Source: Cyanomargarita calcarea GSE-NOS-MK-12-04C | Lineage (GTDB): Bacteria; Cyanobacteriota; Cyanobacteriia; Cyanobacteriales; Nostocaceae | NCBI GenBank assembly: GCA_019359595.1 | Contig: JAHHGZ010000004.1 | Location: 186,001 to 250,000 of the forward strand | Reading direction: 5' to 3' | Length of the DNA stretch: 64,000 bases | Part shown: positions 26,389 through 35,058 of the stretch, piece by piece | Layout of the letters: every line of letters begins with the position of its first letter | How positions within the stretch are numbered: the first letter of the stretch is position 1 | Notes under the pieces: model-generated | Told to the model about the DNA's origin: nothing | The model's input: the letters and a program-made list of their open reading frames with translations, nothing else | Databases searched by the model: none | Program-made: the position numbers and the translations under genes

Positions 26389-27843
26389 GTGACTCTTGAC
26401 TACGATGTCGTGATTATTGGTGGCAGTCTTGCTGCACGTTACGCTGCTCTTAATGCAAGGCAACTAAGAGCTACTGTTGCCTTGGTGGAACCCAAATCCG
26501 GCTTTGGACTTATTCATCACCAAGCTATGGGAGAACTCGCTAAACTCGCTCAAACATTGGGTAATGCTGCTCAATTCGGTATTCATGCTTCTCAGGACTA
26601 TAACCCTACAGAAAAACACGAGGTATCTGTGGCATGGCAAGAAGCTTTGTTCTATGTACAAGGAGTCTCCTCAAATCAGCTTCTTCAGCATTCACCCGCT
26701 ATCCTAGCCGCACAAGGAATCGATGTTATCGTTGGCAGTGGGCAATTTCAAGCTTCACCGGATTTAGGATTTTTTGTTAACAACCGCTTGCTGAGAGGAC
26801 GCACTTATTTACTTGCGGCTTCGGTACCAGCAATTCCAAATATTGATGGATTGCAAAAAACAGGCTATTTTACGGCATCTAATATTTGGCAATCTCTCAC
26901 CCAATCTGCACCACCCAAAAACTCTGTAATCATTGGCGGTGTTCCCCAAACAATTGAACTCGCACAAACTTTAGCCCGGTTGGGTTGCAGTGTGACGTTA
27001 ATAGTCGAGCATCCTTATATTCTGCCTGATATTGATCCAGAGATAGCCCAATTGTTACAAGCACAGTTGGAAGTTGATGGTGTAAGTATTATCACGGGTA
27101 CAATAGTAACTCAAGTGAGACGACTTGATGATAAAAAATGGATTCAAGCCGGAGATAAAGCGATTGAAACTGATGAAATTATAGTTGCTACCAAACAGCA
27201 GCCAAATGGTGAATCCCTAAATTTGGCAGCGGTAGGTGTTAAATGGCATAATTTTCGTGTGTTGGTGAATGAAAAGCTGCAAACTACCAATCCCCGTATC
27301 TACGCTTGTGGTGATGTTATTGGTGGTTATGATGTTCCTAATATTGCTAATTATGAAGCGAAAATTGCCCTAAAAAATGCCCTTTTCTTCCCAAGATTAA
27401 AAGTTGATTATCGCTGTGTTCCTTGGGCGATGTTTACTCAGCCAACACTCGCACAAGTTGGGTTAACTGAAGTACAAGCAAAACGCCGATATAGACATAA
27501 TCAAATTCTAGTTTTGCGACAGTATTTTAAATCATTGACTGCGGCACAGCTTCAGGATAATACTACAGGTATCTGTAAATTAATTGTTTTACGCAATGGA
27601 GAAATTTTAGGTGCTTCGATATTAGGGACAGAAGCTGGAGAATTAATTAATATTATTGCTTTGGCTATATCTCAAAAAATTGCAGTTAAGTATCTAGCAG
27701 ATTTATCACCCGTTTATCCGAGTTTTTCAGAAATTTTGCAGCAAACAGCACAGTTGTGGAATCAGGATAAATTAAATAGTAATTTTGCTTTAGAAGAGTT
27801 TCTAGATGACTTTTTTCAGTTTCGCCGTGATTGGAATGTTTAA
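26389..27843 (+). CDS. FAD-dependent pyridine-nucleotide oxidoreductase lacking the redox disulfide
   Basis: The 484-residue protein has the full architecture of the lipoamide dehydrogenase/mercuric reductase family. It has an FAD-binding motif DYDVVIIGGSLAARYAALNA at the N-terminus, a second nucleotide site SVIIGGVPQTIELAQTLARLG, the late FAD motif RIYACGDVIGGYDVPN, and a C-terminal dimerisation domain from about residue 345. The usual CxxxxC disulfide region after the first motif is replaced by GFGLIHHQAMGELAKLAQ with no cysteine. The C-terminal catalytic His-x-H...E motif reads SPVYPSFSEI, so the His is absent too. It therefore cannot use dithiol chemistry and may be a quinone or NAD(P)H oxidoreductase. 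The start is GTG. Confidence 0.85.
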   Translation: MTLDYDVVIIGGSLAARYAALNARQLRATVALVEPKSGFGLIHHQAMGELAKLAQTLGNAAQFGIHASQDYNPTEKHEVSVAWQEALFYVQGVSSNQLLQHSPAILAAQGIDVIVGSGQFQASPDLGFFVNNRLLRGRTYLLAASVPAIPNIDGLQKTGYFTASNIWQSLTQSAPPKNSVIIGGVPQTIELAQTLARLGCSVTLIVEHPYILPDIDPEIAQLLQAQLEVDGVSIITGTIVTQVRRLDDKKWIQAGDKAIETDEIIVATKQQPNGESLNLAAVGVKWHNFRVLVNEKLQTTNPRIYACGDVIGGYDVPNIANYEAKIALKNALFFPRLKVDYRCVPWAMFTQPTLAQVGLTEVQAKRRYRHNQILVLRQYFKSLTAAQLQDNTTGICKLIVLRNGEILGASILGTEAGELINIIALAISQKIAVKYLADLSPVYPSFSEILQQTAQLWNQDKLNSNFALEEFLDDFFQFRRDWNV

Positions 27844-28021
27844 TCTTTTAAAAAGGCAGAGTAACCAACGATGAAGCCCCCTTGCCCCCCCCCAATGCCC
27901 CCAATTCTGGGGGGGAATAGAATTCAAAGTCCCCCAGAATTGGGGGATTTAGTTCTGTTGTCTTTACCCACCAAAATTAATGTGGTGGAGTACTAGCTTT
28001 AGAATCTCAAAAAAGGATTTT

Positions 28022-28525
28022 ATGTTTTTGCAGATACTGTTGCGCTGTCTATTAATAATATTTTTAATTTTATCTTCTGGTGCATTTTTCTCAGATTCAG
28101 CATTAGCTTTGTTGCGTCAGCATCACGATGCACCAGGAGTTTTACGTTATCACTCCCAAGTCTCTATCAAAGATGATTTTGGATACACTTGGCAAGTGGT
28201 TTTGTACAAACTATTTCAACCAGGCAAATCAGAAGAGATTAATTTAAGGTTGGTAGGTTTTCCGGGTGTAGTTGAGTTTGCTCACCCTCAAAACTTAGAA
28301 ATATTAACAGCAAAGGGTAAATTATTGAGTGCATCTGATGTATATGCAAAAACTTCACCTGCTCCCAATGTCGGAGAGTACAAATTAACAGATGTTTTGC
28401 AAAAATTGCCGTCCACAGATTCGCTGAAAATTTATCTGCCAATTCAACGAGAAAAACCTCTGGTATTAAATATTTCTAACGCTGTGGTGACAGAATGGCA
28501 ATGGCTAGTGACTGATGTAAATTAA
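28022..28525 (+). CDS. DUF3122-family exported protein
   Basis: The 167-residue product starts at the ATG at 28022, which follows AAAAGGA and opens with a signal peptide (MFLQILLRCLLIIFLILSSG to about residue 28). The mature part matches the cyanobacterial DUF3122 family: ALLRQHHDAPGVLRYHSQVS, DDFGYTWQVVLYK, RLVGFPGVVEFAHPQNLEIL and a C-terminal VTEWQWLV. It is probably periplasmic or lumenal and of unknown function. An in-frame upstream ATG at 27980 would add 14 residues and spoil the signal peptide. Confidence 0.82.
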   Translation: MFLQILLRCLLIIFLILSSGAFFSDSALALLRQHHDAPGVLRYHSQVSIKDDFGYTWQVVLYKLFQPGKSEEINLRLVGFPGVVEFAHPQNLEILTAKGKLLSASDVYAKTSPAPNVGEYKLTDVLQKLPSTDSLKIYLPIQREKPLVLNISNAVVTEWQWLVTDVN

Positions 28526-28692
28526 AATTACTGAAGAATCGGCGAACGGATAAACAACGGTATTAGGGGATGAGGTCATATCTTGTGTTCCCTGCTGGAT
28601 AATTTATTTTTCACAATTCCACCACAACAAACGATTGCGGAGTGTCAATATTTTGTGGTAGCTAATTAACGAGACAAAAAACTGGGGGAGTG

Positions 28693-29109
28693 ATGGCAAG
28701 GCTAATCGTCGAAGTGGTGACGGCTGAATGGAAATTTGCTGACTTGGTGTATGAACTTTTGATGTACGTATCCGTAACAATGCCAGATACAGGGAATTCA
28801 GTTACTGGTCTTACTGTGAAGAACTTTCGACTTTCCGCACCTCTTGGTTTTATCCGAGACTTCAATATAAGCAGATGCTGTGAGAATAAGTGGGAGACAG
28901 AAAATGTGGAGCCGTCAGGATGCTACGAACTTTTTCTCAGTCAGAGAGTGTTACAGGAGTCTACTTCAGGTCAAATCCCGGAAAGAATCAAATGGGTAAA
29001 AGGTGAAATCTATCCCTTTGGTTTGCAAGCACGAGTGTTTGATACTTATAAAGGAAAGGTTATACATCAAGGTCAAACTGTTATCGCTATCGAGAGTTTG
29101 GGAAACTGA
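28693..29109 (+). CDS. Unrecognised protein with two cysteine clusters
   Basis: The 138-residue product is not one I recognise. It starts at an ATG directly after GTG, with GGGGGAG upstream. It is soluble, with mixed alpha/beta composition and three Cys residues: SRCCENKWE near residue 62 and PSGCYEL near 75. There is no signal peptide or membrane segment. The C-terminal part, VKGEIYPFGLQARVFDTYKG, looks like a beta-rich domain. Neighbours give no hint: DUF3122 upstream and the convergent DUF3685 protein downstream. It is followed at once by an inverted-repeat element. Confidence 0.55.
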   Translation: MARLIVEVVTAEWKFADLVYELLMYVSVTMPDTGNSVTGLTVKNFRLSAPLGFIRDFNISRCCENKWETENVEPSGCYELFLSQRVLQESTSGQIPERIKWVKGEIYPFGLQARVFDTYKGKVIHQGQTVIAIESLGN

Positions 29110-29150
29110 TAAGCTGTTACGCTTAAAAATTGCACTTTCGGAGGGTTCGG

Positions 29151-29326
29151 GATGCCCATCCCACAAGAATTATATGAAATTGGTTTGTGCAAATCAAAGG
29201 ATTGTTAGCTTACCATTTTGGATTTTATATTCTGAAATTTTCAACAATCCATCTGTGGCATTTTTTTTAAGTTGGTAAATTTAAAATCTTTCAATTTGCT
29301 TTTGTAATTCTTGTGGGGTGGGCATC
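29151..29326. mobile_element. 176-bp element with 22-bp imperfect terminal inverted repeats
   Basis: GATGCCCATCCCACAAGAATTA (split as GATGCCCATCC + CACAAGAATTA) at 29151-29172 is mirrored, with one mismatch, at 29305-29326. The interior is AT-rich and has no ORF. The GATGCCCAYCCCACAAG terminus is a familiar dispersed cyanobacterial repeat end. It lies between convergent genes. Confidence 0.55.
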
Positions 29327-29341
29327 GTTGCCCGCCATAAA

Positions 29342-31042
29342 CTACAAATTCTTATTTTTCTTTTCTGGCAAGGATACGCTACCAATACCTTGCAGAATAC
29401 CACGACCGATTAAACCCAGACCTTTACCAATCACTTGTGTGAGAACGAAGACAACACCGCTACCGAAGAAAGATAGCAGCGATCGCATTCTCGGAGCGAT
29501 CGCATCCCGAAATTCTAAGACTAAGGTCACAAATAGCGGAATACCAGAAAGTTGAGCTAATTCTTCCCGTCTGGGGGCATAAATCGAAGTTTTGGCAATC
29601 CCACGAGGTGCGAATACAAATAATTCATAACGACTTTCAAAAATTTCTTGAGCTTCTTGGACATAATTCTTCAGGCGATATTTCCAAGATAAATTATTCC
29701 TAAACTTTTCAACTTCTCTTGTAGAAACTAATTGACTATCGTAATAATTTTGTTTAATTGTTTCGACATCTGCTAACCGATTTAATAGCGGTTGTATTAC
29801 ACCATTTCCTACCTGAATTAATAAGTTCTCCAATAACATTGAGCCTTGTTCATTTGCTTCAAAACTACCTGCTGGATATGATGCATTATCAATTTTTAAA
29901 TCTGTTTGAAATAGCAGGTAAGCAAATAAATCAATAACTAAAGGAATTTTATTCAGAATTTCTGTTGTTATAGATTCAGCATCTTGCATAAGTAAAGTGA
30001 CGATTTCGATATCCCTATCAATTACTCGCACCCGAGAAAATTTCCCAAAAAACTCTCTAGTAGTAGCTTGCCATATATCAAACAGTATGGTATCGACAAT
30101 TTCCGATAATTGATATGTAATTTCTGAAGTGCGCAAATCATCTAACGCTTCAGCAATTTTTCGGAGGATGAGATAAAGCAACTCTCGCTTTTTCTCTACA
30201 CGTAAAATATCAATTTCTAAAGGCGTATCTGTGACATTTTGCAAAGGATACTGAATTTTATTTACACAAGATGCAAATAATGCTGATTGCAGCGCTCTGG
30301 GACTAAGTAAAGAAGGATAATTTATTGTCTTTGGTGAATCTATTTTCCTAATTCCGGTGTTGGGTGGCGTTTGCTCCTCATCTGAATTTTGATTTGTTGA
30401 AGTTAACAAATGATTTAACAGCCAACGTGCTGCCAGCAATTCTCGCCGTTTTCCTGCTAAAAATACCTGTTCTAATAATGGCAGTCCGGGAACTTGTAAT
30501 TTTGCCGTAACTTCAGCCAAATTTGGATTGATGTAACCAATTCCTGACAATCGGAGATTGTTAGCTATTCTGGTGAGGGAAGTTTGTACGGAGTTTGTAG
30601 GAAGATTTGAGGTTGGGATTCTGAATTCAGCTTCCTCAATCCAATAGGAACCACCATCCGCAACTTCCTGCATGACAGCGACTAACTCCAAAACGGATCT
30701 GCCTTTGGGACAGTAGCCATCTACACCAGCATTCTTTGCCGCCAAAAGCATTCCTTGGTCTTGGATGGAACTAAGAAGTAATATCGGTAAATTGGGATAC
30801 TGGATTTTCAGTTGCTGACAGAGTTGTAAACCTAAGTTACTAGTACTTAGTTCCAAAACTACCAAATTTACTTGTAATGGGTCTTTTTGGGCGAGTTCTG
30901 CTAGTATCTGCAAGGCTGCAGTATCTGTCTGAGCCTCCGATGTCACTTGCACCATAGGAAGTTGTTCCAGAGATACCCGTAATCCGATACGGAAGATGGG
31001 ATCCTGGTCTACCAATAATAATTTTAGAAGGCGATCGCTCAT
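29342..31042 (-). CDS. DUF3685 protein with N-terminal response-regulator receiver domain
   Basis: The 566-residue cyanobacterial protein begins with a receiver-like domain (LKLLLVDQDPIFRIGLRVSL). The phospho-acceptor region reads NLVVLELSTSNLG, where the expected Asp is replaced by Glu (VLE), and SIQDQGMLLAAKNAGVDGYCPKG holds the later conserved Lys. Residues about 190-540 match DUF3685, with a hydrophobic C-terminal stretch (about 515-555). This is likely a membrane-associated protein whose receiver domain may not be phosphorylated in the normal way. It is divergent from the NACHT/pentapeptide gene, 175 bp away, and may share regulation with it. Confidence 0.78.
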   Translation of the reverse strand: MSDRLLKLLLVDQDPIFRIGLRVSLEQLPMVQVTSEAQTDTAALQILAELAQKDPLQVNLVVLELSTSNLGLQLCQQLKIQYPNLPILLLSSIQDQGMLLAAKNAGVDGYCPKGRSVLELVAVMQEVADGGSYWIEEAEFRIPTSNLPTNSVQTSLTRIANNLRLSGIGYINPNLAEVTAKLQVPGLPLLEQVFLAGKRRELLAARWLLNHLLTSTNQNSDEEQTPPNTGIRKIDSPKTINYPSLLSPRALQSALFASCVNKIQYPLQNVTDTPLEIDILRVEKKRELLYLILRKIAEALDDLRTSEITYQLSEIVDTILFDIWQATTREFFGKFSRVRVIDRDIEIVTLLMQDAESITTEILNKIPLVIDLFAYLLFQTDLKIDNASYPAGSFEANEQGSMLLENLLIQVGNGVIQPLLNRLADVETIKQNYYDSQLVSTREVEKFRNNLSWKYRLKNYVQEAQEIFESRYELFVFAPRGIAKTSIYAPRREELAQLSGIPLFVTLVLEFRDAIAPRMRSLLSFFGSGVVFVLTQVIGKGLGLIGRGILQGIGSVSLPEKKNKNL

Positions 31043-31217
31043 TGTCCGCTCAAAAACAGAAGTAGTATTTTCCCGGATCGGAAAACAGCTTTGATATTTA
31101 GCTTAATTTGACATTATTAAGCGTACCAAACGAATAAATCCAAAATTGTTTAGCTTATTTGGGCACACTTAGGAATGGAGCATAATCGCCATACGCAGCC
31201 ATTAACCGTGTAGTCAA

Positions 31218-34200
31218 ATGAACATCAGTATTCGGCATTGGTTACTAGAACACCACATCGAAATACAGCAAATTCGGGGATTTTCGGCGGGGCAAATGGC
31301 TGGCTTGGCATTCCGTATTGTCCTAGATATGGAAGTTAAAAGCCTTATGCCTTTTGATATCTGTACTTTAGCAGAAGTCTTAGAGCAGCCTTTAGCAATT
31401 GTTTGGCAAGAAATTACCGCTCTAGCCCAATTGACTGCAAGCCTTGTGAATGCACTCAGCCAAAAAAAACCCTTAAAACGCAATGAAGGCACATGGCTGG
31501 CATTTCAGATTGCCTATCTCCAAGCCTTACAACAAGTTATACAACAGGAAGCAACCCTAAAAAGACTGTGGTTAAATAGGGCGATGGTATCTCAGGTAGA
31601 GACTTGGGGACAATGGGGACACGGGGAAAATTTTTCTAAGTCACCCCATCCCTCTCTCCCCCTCCCCCCCACTCCTCACCTCCAGGGACTGCTGAAAACT
31701 CTCAGCCCAGGGAAACTAACTGATACTCAAGCGGAACAAGCACTATCTTTGGTTGCCGATTCATTACTAGTGCAACAAATGAACAACGCTACTGTTGCCT
31801 GGTTAGTTGCTAATGGTGCGGAGGAACCGGAAGCAAAATTGATAACGACTCGGATGTGTTACGCACTAGCAGGGCATTTACTTGCTGTTATAGCTGAGAA
31901 TGCTGCACCCTTAGCCCAATTACAAAAATTTGTTCGCTTGGGGAATTTCGTCAACAACACCCGCAGTTCTGAAGCTGGCTGGGGTGTGTCCGACAAAATT
32001 GACTTATATCGAGAACATTACCGAGCAAATTTAATTCAGAGTCTTTCAGAACCTTTATTGATGGAATCCTTTGCGCTAAAGGATATCTATGTCCCTCTCC
32101 AAGGTTCTCCGGTGAAGGAAGATAATTCTTTTACAACAGTTGATTTGATCGCATGGGCGCAGCAACAATTAACGGATATAGAAACTATTGCTGTTATTGA
32201 GTCGGAAGCTGGTTATGGCAAAACCAGTTTCTGCCAAATTTTTGCGGCACTTGTGGCACAGGATTTTTACCCCAATTGGATGCCTGTATTTATTCGTCTT
32301 TCTGAGATTAAATATGGCAAAACTTTGGTAGAAACTCTAAATTCTGGCGTTCAAGGAAATTTTCATGCTAATTTTGCTGCCAGTCTGAATTTACACCATC
32401 CTCGATGTTTGTTGCTGTTGGATGGTCTAGATGAGTTGCCGACTTGCCCTCAGGGTAATATGGCTTCATTGGTTTTTATCCAGCAGTTACTAAGCTTTCA
32501 GTCTCGGAGTCGGCATAAGATTATCTTGACAACTCGGTCAACAGCTTTGCAACAAATCCTTACAGAATTACCATTGCAATTGCAACGCATTGCCATACAA
32601 CCCTTGGAACCAGAAGTGTTGAAACAATGGTTTCAGCAGTGGGCAAAAGTACAATCATTAGCGATCGCCCAAAATTTCTTTACTTTTTTAAAACAGTCTG
32701 GGCTATTTGGCAGCAAATCCAATTCATTGGAACTCGCAAAACTGACTCGTCAACCGTTGATGTTGTATATCTTGGGCGTTTTGCACCGCGATGGAATGCT
32801 GGATGATGAAATATTACAATTAACTGCGAACACTCAAGATTTTGGCTCTGCCCCGATTTATTTTGAAATTTTCCATCGCTTGAGTCGCTGGCTGTTAGGC
32901 TATCCTTTTGCGGGTGGTATTAAGACAGTGCTGCTGCGTTCAGATTCAACTCACATCCACCGTACACCAGATGCGATCGCCAATTTACTCGGCAGCGATC
33001 ATCCCTCTTACTTACTCCAATCAATGCGAGCGATCGCTCTAAAAATTGTCCACTCACAACGCCATCAAGTAAATATCACCCAAGAATCCAATCCAAACAC
33101 CCTACCAGCCTTTTATTTTAGAAGTAAGGGGTTCTCTCCATCGCCCCATCTCTCGATTAAATTCTCTCACCCCAAATTAGGAGAATATCTCTGTGCAGAT
33201 GCTGTAATAAATGAATTAAAATTACTCAGCTACCAGCAAGAAAATATTTATGGTCAACTCAGCTTTGTCTTAGATTCTGACAGTAGCGTTGCCCAGCATC
33301 TTTATAATTTACTTGGTTACGGTATTCTGAGTGAGGAAATAGAAGCACTTGTAATTGAAGGCTTGCGGCGACAGCAACCTGGAGAATTCTCTTTTCAAAT
33401 ATTCTGCGATCGCCTGAATAATTTTTGGTACGCTTATTGTCGGGGGCGTTGGTTGGATGAAGGTATCGCCCACAAAGCTTTGACTTATTTTCAGACATTG
33501 CAAAACCCGGTCAATGTCGAACAGGTGAATGCAGCAGTAGGACTCAATATATTTTTATTACTTTGTGCTGCTTCCAAAGAAGCAAAAGTGCCGTTTTTGC
33601 CTTGTGGTAATCCCAGTTCATTGGCAGAATTTAATCCAGAAGCACTAATAACCCTAATTGCGAGAACCGCAGCTTTACACAAAAACGCCTTCTTCTTGCG
33701 GATACGTTCAAAATGCCTTGTGGATCTCAATCTATCGAGAGTCTATTTATCACAAGTCATGCTAGCAGGTGCCAATCTTGAAGAAACAAATTTATCAAAT
33801 GCTGTATTAACAGGTGCTAATTTAACAGGTGTTAATCTGCAAAAAGCTAATCTTATAGATGCTAACCTCACAGGTGCTAACCTCACAGGTGCTAACCTCA
33901 CAGGTGCTAACCTTACAGGTGCTAACCTTACAGGTGCTAACCTTACAGGCACTAACCTCAGCAAAGTTAATCTCGCCAATGCCTGCTTGTTTAATACCAT
34001 CCTTGACGACACTAATAAAAAAACTGCCTCTTCTAATGGGGCCATGTTCTCTCTAGAACAGTTTCAATCCTTTAAACGGTTACTGTTGCAGCAAAACCAC
34101 TTTAATATGCCTGACTCTAAAGAAAACATATCTGTTTGGTTTACTAATAGCAATCCAACAGGAATGATTCAAAGCGTAGAAGGTGAACCGATGTTACCAG

Positions 34201-34262
34201 CTGATTTATACCAAGATTCTGCTGAGGATGAGACAGTTTTTGGCACTAACCTTTATGAATAG
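31218..34262 (+). CDS. NACHT-type STAND NTPase with C-terminal pentapeptide repeats
   Basis: The 1014-residue product has three parts. An N-terminal helical region (about 1-300) has no clear domain. A NACHT-type NTPase domain carries Walker A ESEAGYGKTSFC near residue 330 and Walker B CLLLLDGLDELP near 397, followed by sensor-like IILTTRS. A helical middle leads to a pentapeptide-repeat block (about 845-925; repeats of A-N-L-T-G) and a C-terminal tail of about 85 residues. STAND proteins act as switches that oligomerise on sensing a ligand, in signalling or phage defence. Residues about 131-160 (WGQWGHGENFSKSPHPSLP and onward) derive from a GGGGACA/CCCCTCC-type repeat insert. The role is unknown. 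Confidence 0.82.
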   Translation: MNISIRHWLLEHHIEIQQIRGFSAGQMAGLAFRIVLDMEVKSLMPFDICTLAEVLEQPLAIVWQEITALAQLTASLVNALSQKKPLKRNEGTWLAFQIAYLQALQQVIQQEATLKRLWLNRAMVSQVETWGQWGHGENFSKSPHPSLPLPPTPHLQGLLKTLSPGKLTDTQAEQALSLVADSLLVQQMNNATVAWLVANGAEEPEAKLITTRMCYALAGHLLAVIAENAAPLAQLQKFVRLGNFVNNTRSSEAGWGVSDKIDLYREHYRANLIQSLSEPLLMESFALKDIYVPLQGSPVKEDNSFTTVDLIAWAQQQLTDIETIAVIESEAGYGKTSFCQIFAALVAQDFYPNWMPVFIRLSEIKYGKTLVETLNSGVQGNFHANFAASLNLHHPRCLLLLDGLDELPTCPQGNMASLVFIQQLLSFQSRSRHKIILTTRSTALQQILTELPLQLQRIAIQPLEPEVLKQWFQQWAKVQSLAIAQNFFTFLKQSGLFGSKSNSLELAKLTRQPLMLYILGVLHRDGMLDDEILQLTANTQDFGSAPIYFEIFHRLSRWLLGYPFAGGIKTVLLRSDSTHIHRTPDAIANLLGSDHPSYLLQSMRAIALKIVHSQRHQVNITQESNPNTLPAFYFRSKGFSPSPHLSIKFSHPKLGEYLCADAVINELKLLSYQQENIYGQLSFVLDSDSSVAQHLYNLLGYGILSEEIEALVIEGLRRQQPGEFSFQIFCDRLNNFWYAYCRGRWLDEGIAHKALTYFQTLQNPVNVEQVNAAVGLNIFLLLCAASKEAKVPFLPCGNPSSLAEFNPEALITLIARTAALHKNAFFLRIRSKCLVDLNLSRVYLSQVMLAGANLEETNLSNAVLTGANLTGVNLQKANLIDANLTGANLTGANLTGANLTGANLTGANLTGTNLSKVNLANACLFNTILDDTNKKTASSNGAMFSLEQFQSFKRLLLQQNHFNMPDSKENISVWFTNSNPTGMIQSVEGEPMLPADLYQDSAEDETVFGTNLYE
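33861..33950 (+). repeat. Six tandem 15-bp repeats encoding ANLTG
   Basis: Six copies of GCTAACCTYACAGGT are nearly identical at the DNA level, differing only at one C/T position and the final base, within the pentapeptide block. Such low divergence compared with the flanking degenerate repeats suggests recent expansion by slippage. Confidence 0.9.
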
Positions 34263-34318
34263 GAGTTAGTTGTTATTTGTTAGTTGTGAATGTCTAACTC
34301 CCAACTCCCAACCACTAA

Positions 34319-34762
34319 CTAATCTTGTAAATTACGATAACCAAAAAAGTTAATACTATAGTCAGTAATCCGCACTCCTGTTTGTTGTTCAATTTGGCGG
34401 ATAAATTCTTCTGGTAATTCTACATGAACATCCATGATTTGGTTGGTATCCAAACAGTTAATATGGCTGTGAGAATCACTTATATTACCGTACAAACGTC
34501 CGTCGCAACGTTCAATACACTCAATAATTCCCCCAGAAGATAAAGCTTCTAAATTTTGATAAACAGAAGTATGACCAATTTCTTTGCCTTGCTGATTTAA
34601 GCGATCGTAAATCTCTCTAGCTGAGAGATGCTCGTTTGCTTGCCAAAGTAGTTCCAAAATAAATCGACGCTGCCGACTTACCCGCATCCCCAGCAACTGA
34701 CACCGCTCAACAGCATCTTCTAAGGAACGAATTGGTTTTGTAGAGATTGCTTGTTTTTGCAT
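34319..34762 (-). CDS. furC: Fur-family regulator, FurC/PerR-like
   Basis: The 147-residue product is a Fur-superfamily metalloregulator. It has an N-terminal winged helix (RVSRQRRFILELLWQANEHL, then HLSAREIYDRLNQQ and GHTSVYQNLEALSSGG as recognition helix) and a C-terminal dimerisation part with the His-rich ISDSHSHINCLDTNQ. It lacks the paired CXXC motifs of FurA and FurB/Zur and matches the sequence I recall for Anabaena FurC, the PerR-type peroxide-responsive paralog. The start MQKQAISTKPIRSLEDAVE also fits. Assignment rests on memory of the paralogs, not on a search. It stands alone on the minus strand. Confidence 0.8.
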   Translation of the reverse strand: MQKQAISTKPIRSLEDAVERCQLLGMRVSRQRRFILELLWQANEHLSAREIYDRLNQQGKEIGHTSVYQNLEALSSGGIIECIERCDGRLYGNISDSHSHINCLDTNQIMDVHVELPEEFIRQIEQQTGVRITDYSINFFGYRNLQD

Positions 34763-35058
34763 ATCTAAAGAAAGTTAAGTATCAGGGTTATTTTCTATGC
34801 TGGAATGTTTATTAGTTATTTTATATATGCAAGGATTTTTAATCCCGCACGCTTATCTTTACCTGTGTTTGCGCTTTGTTGTTGCTGCGGAAATCACAGG
34901 CTTGGGTAAGGAAATCTTTTCTACAAGCTGGCGATCGCCTTTCCAAAGCCAAAGCTAAAACAAACTCATTACAACTTTAGCTTAAAATCCCTATAAACGT
35001 CTACCTTATGGCAGGTGTATTACCCGCCAAAATGAGCGTATTTAAATCAACTGCCATA

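Noticed and set aside
33861-33950. CRISPR-like or satellite array
   Set aside because: The 15-bp units have no spacers and encode pentapeptide repeats in frame.
33743-34045. 100-codon minus-strand ORF with repeated LAPVR
   Set aside because: It is the shadow of the pentapeptide-repeat coding strand.
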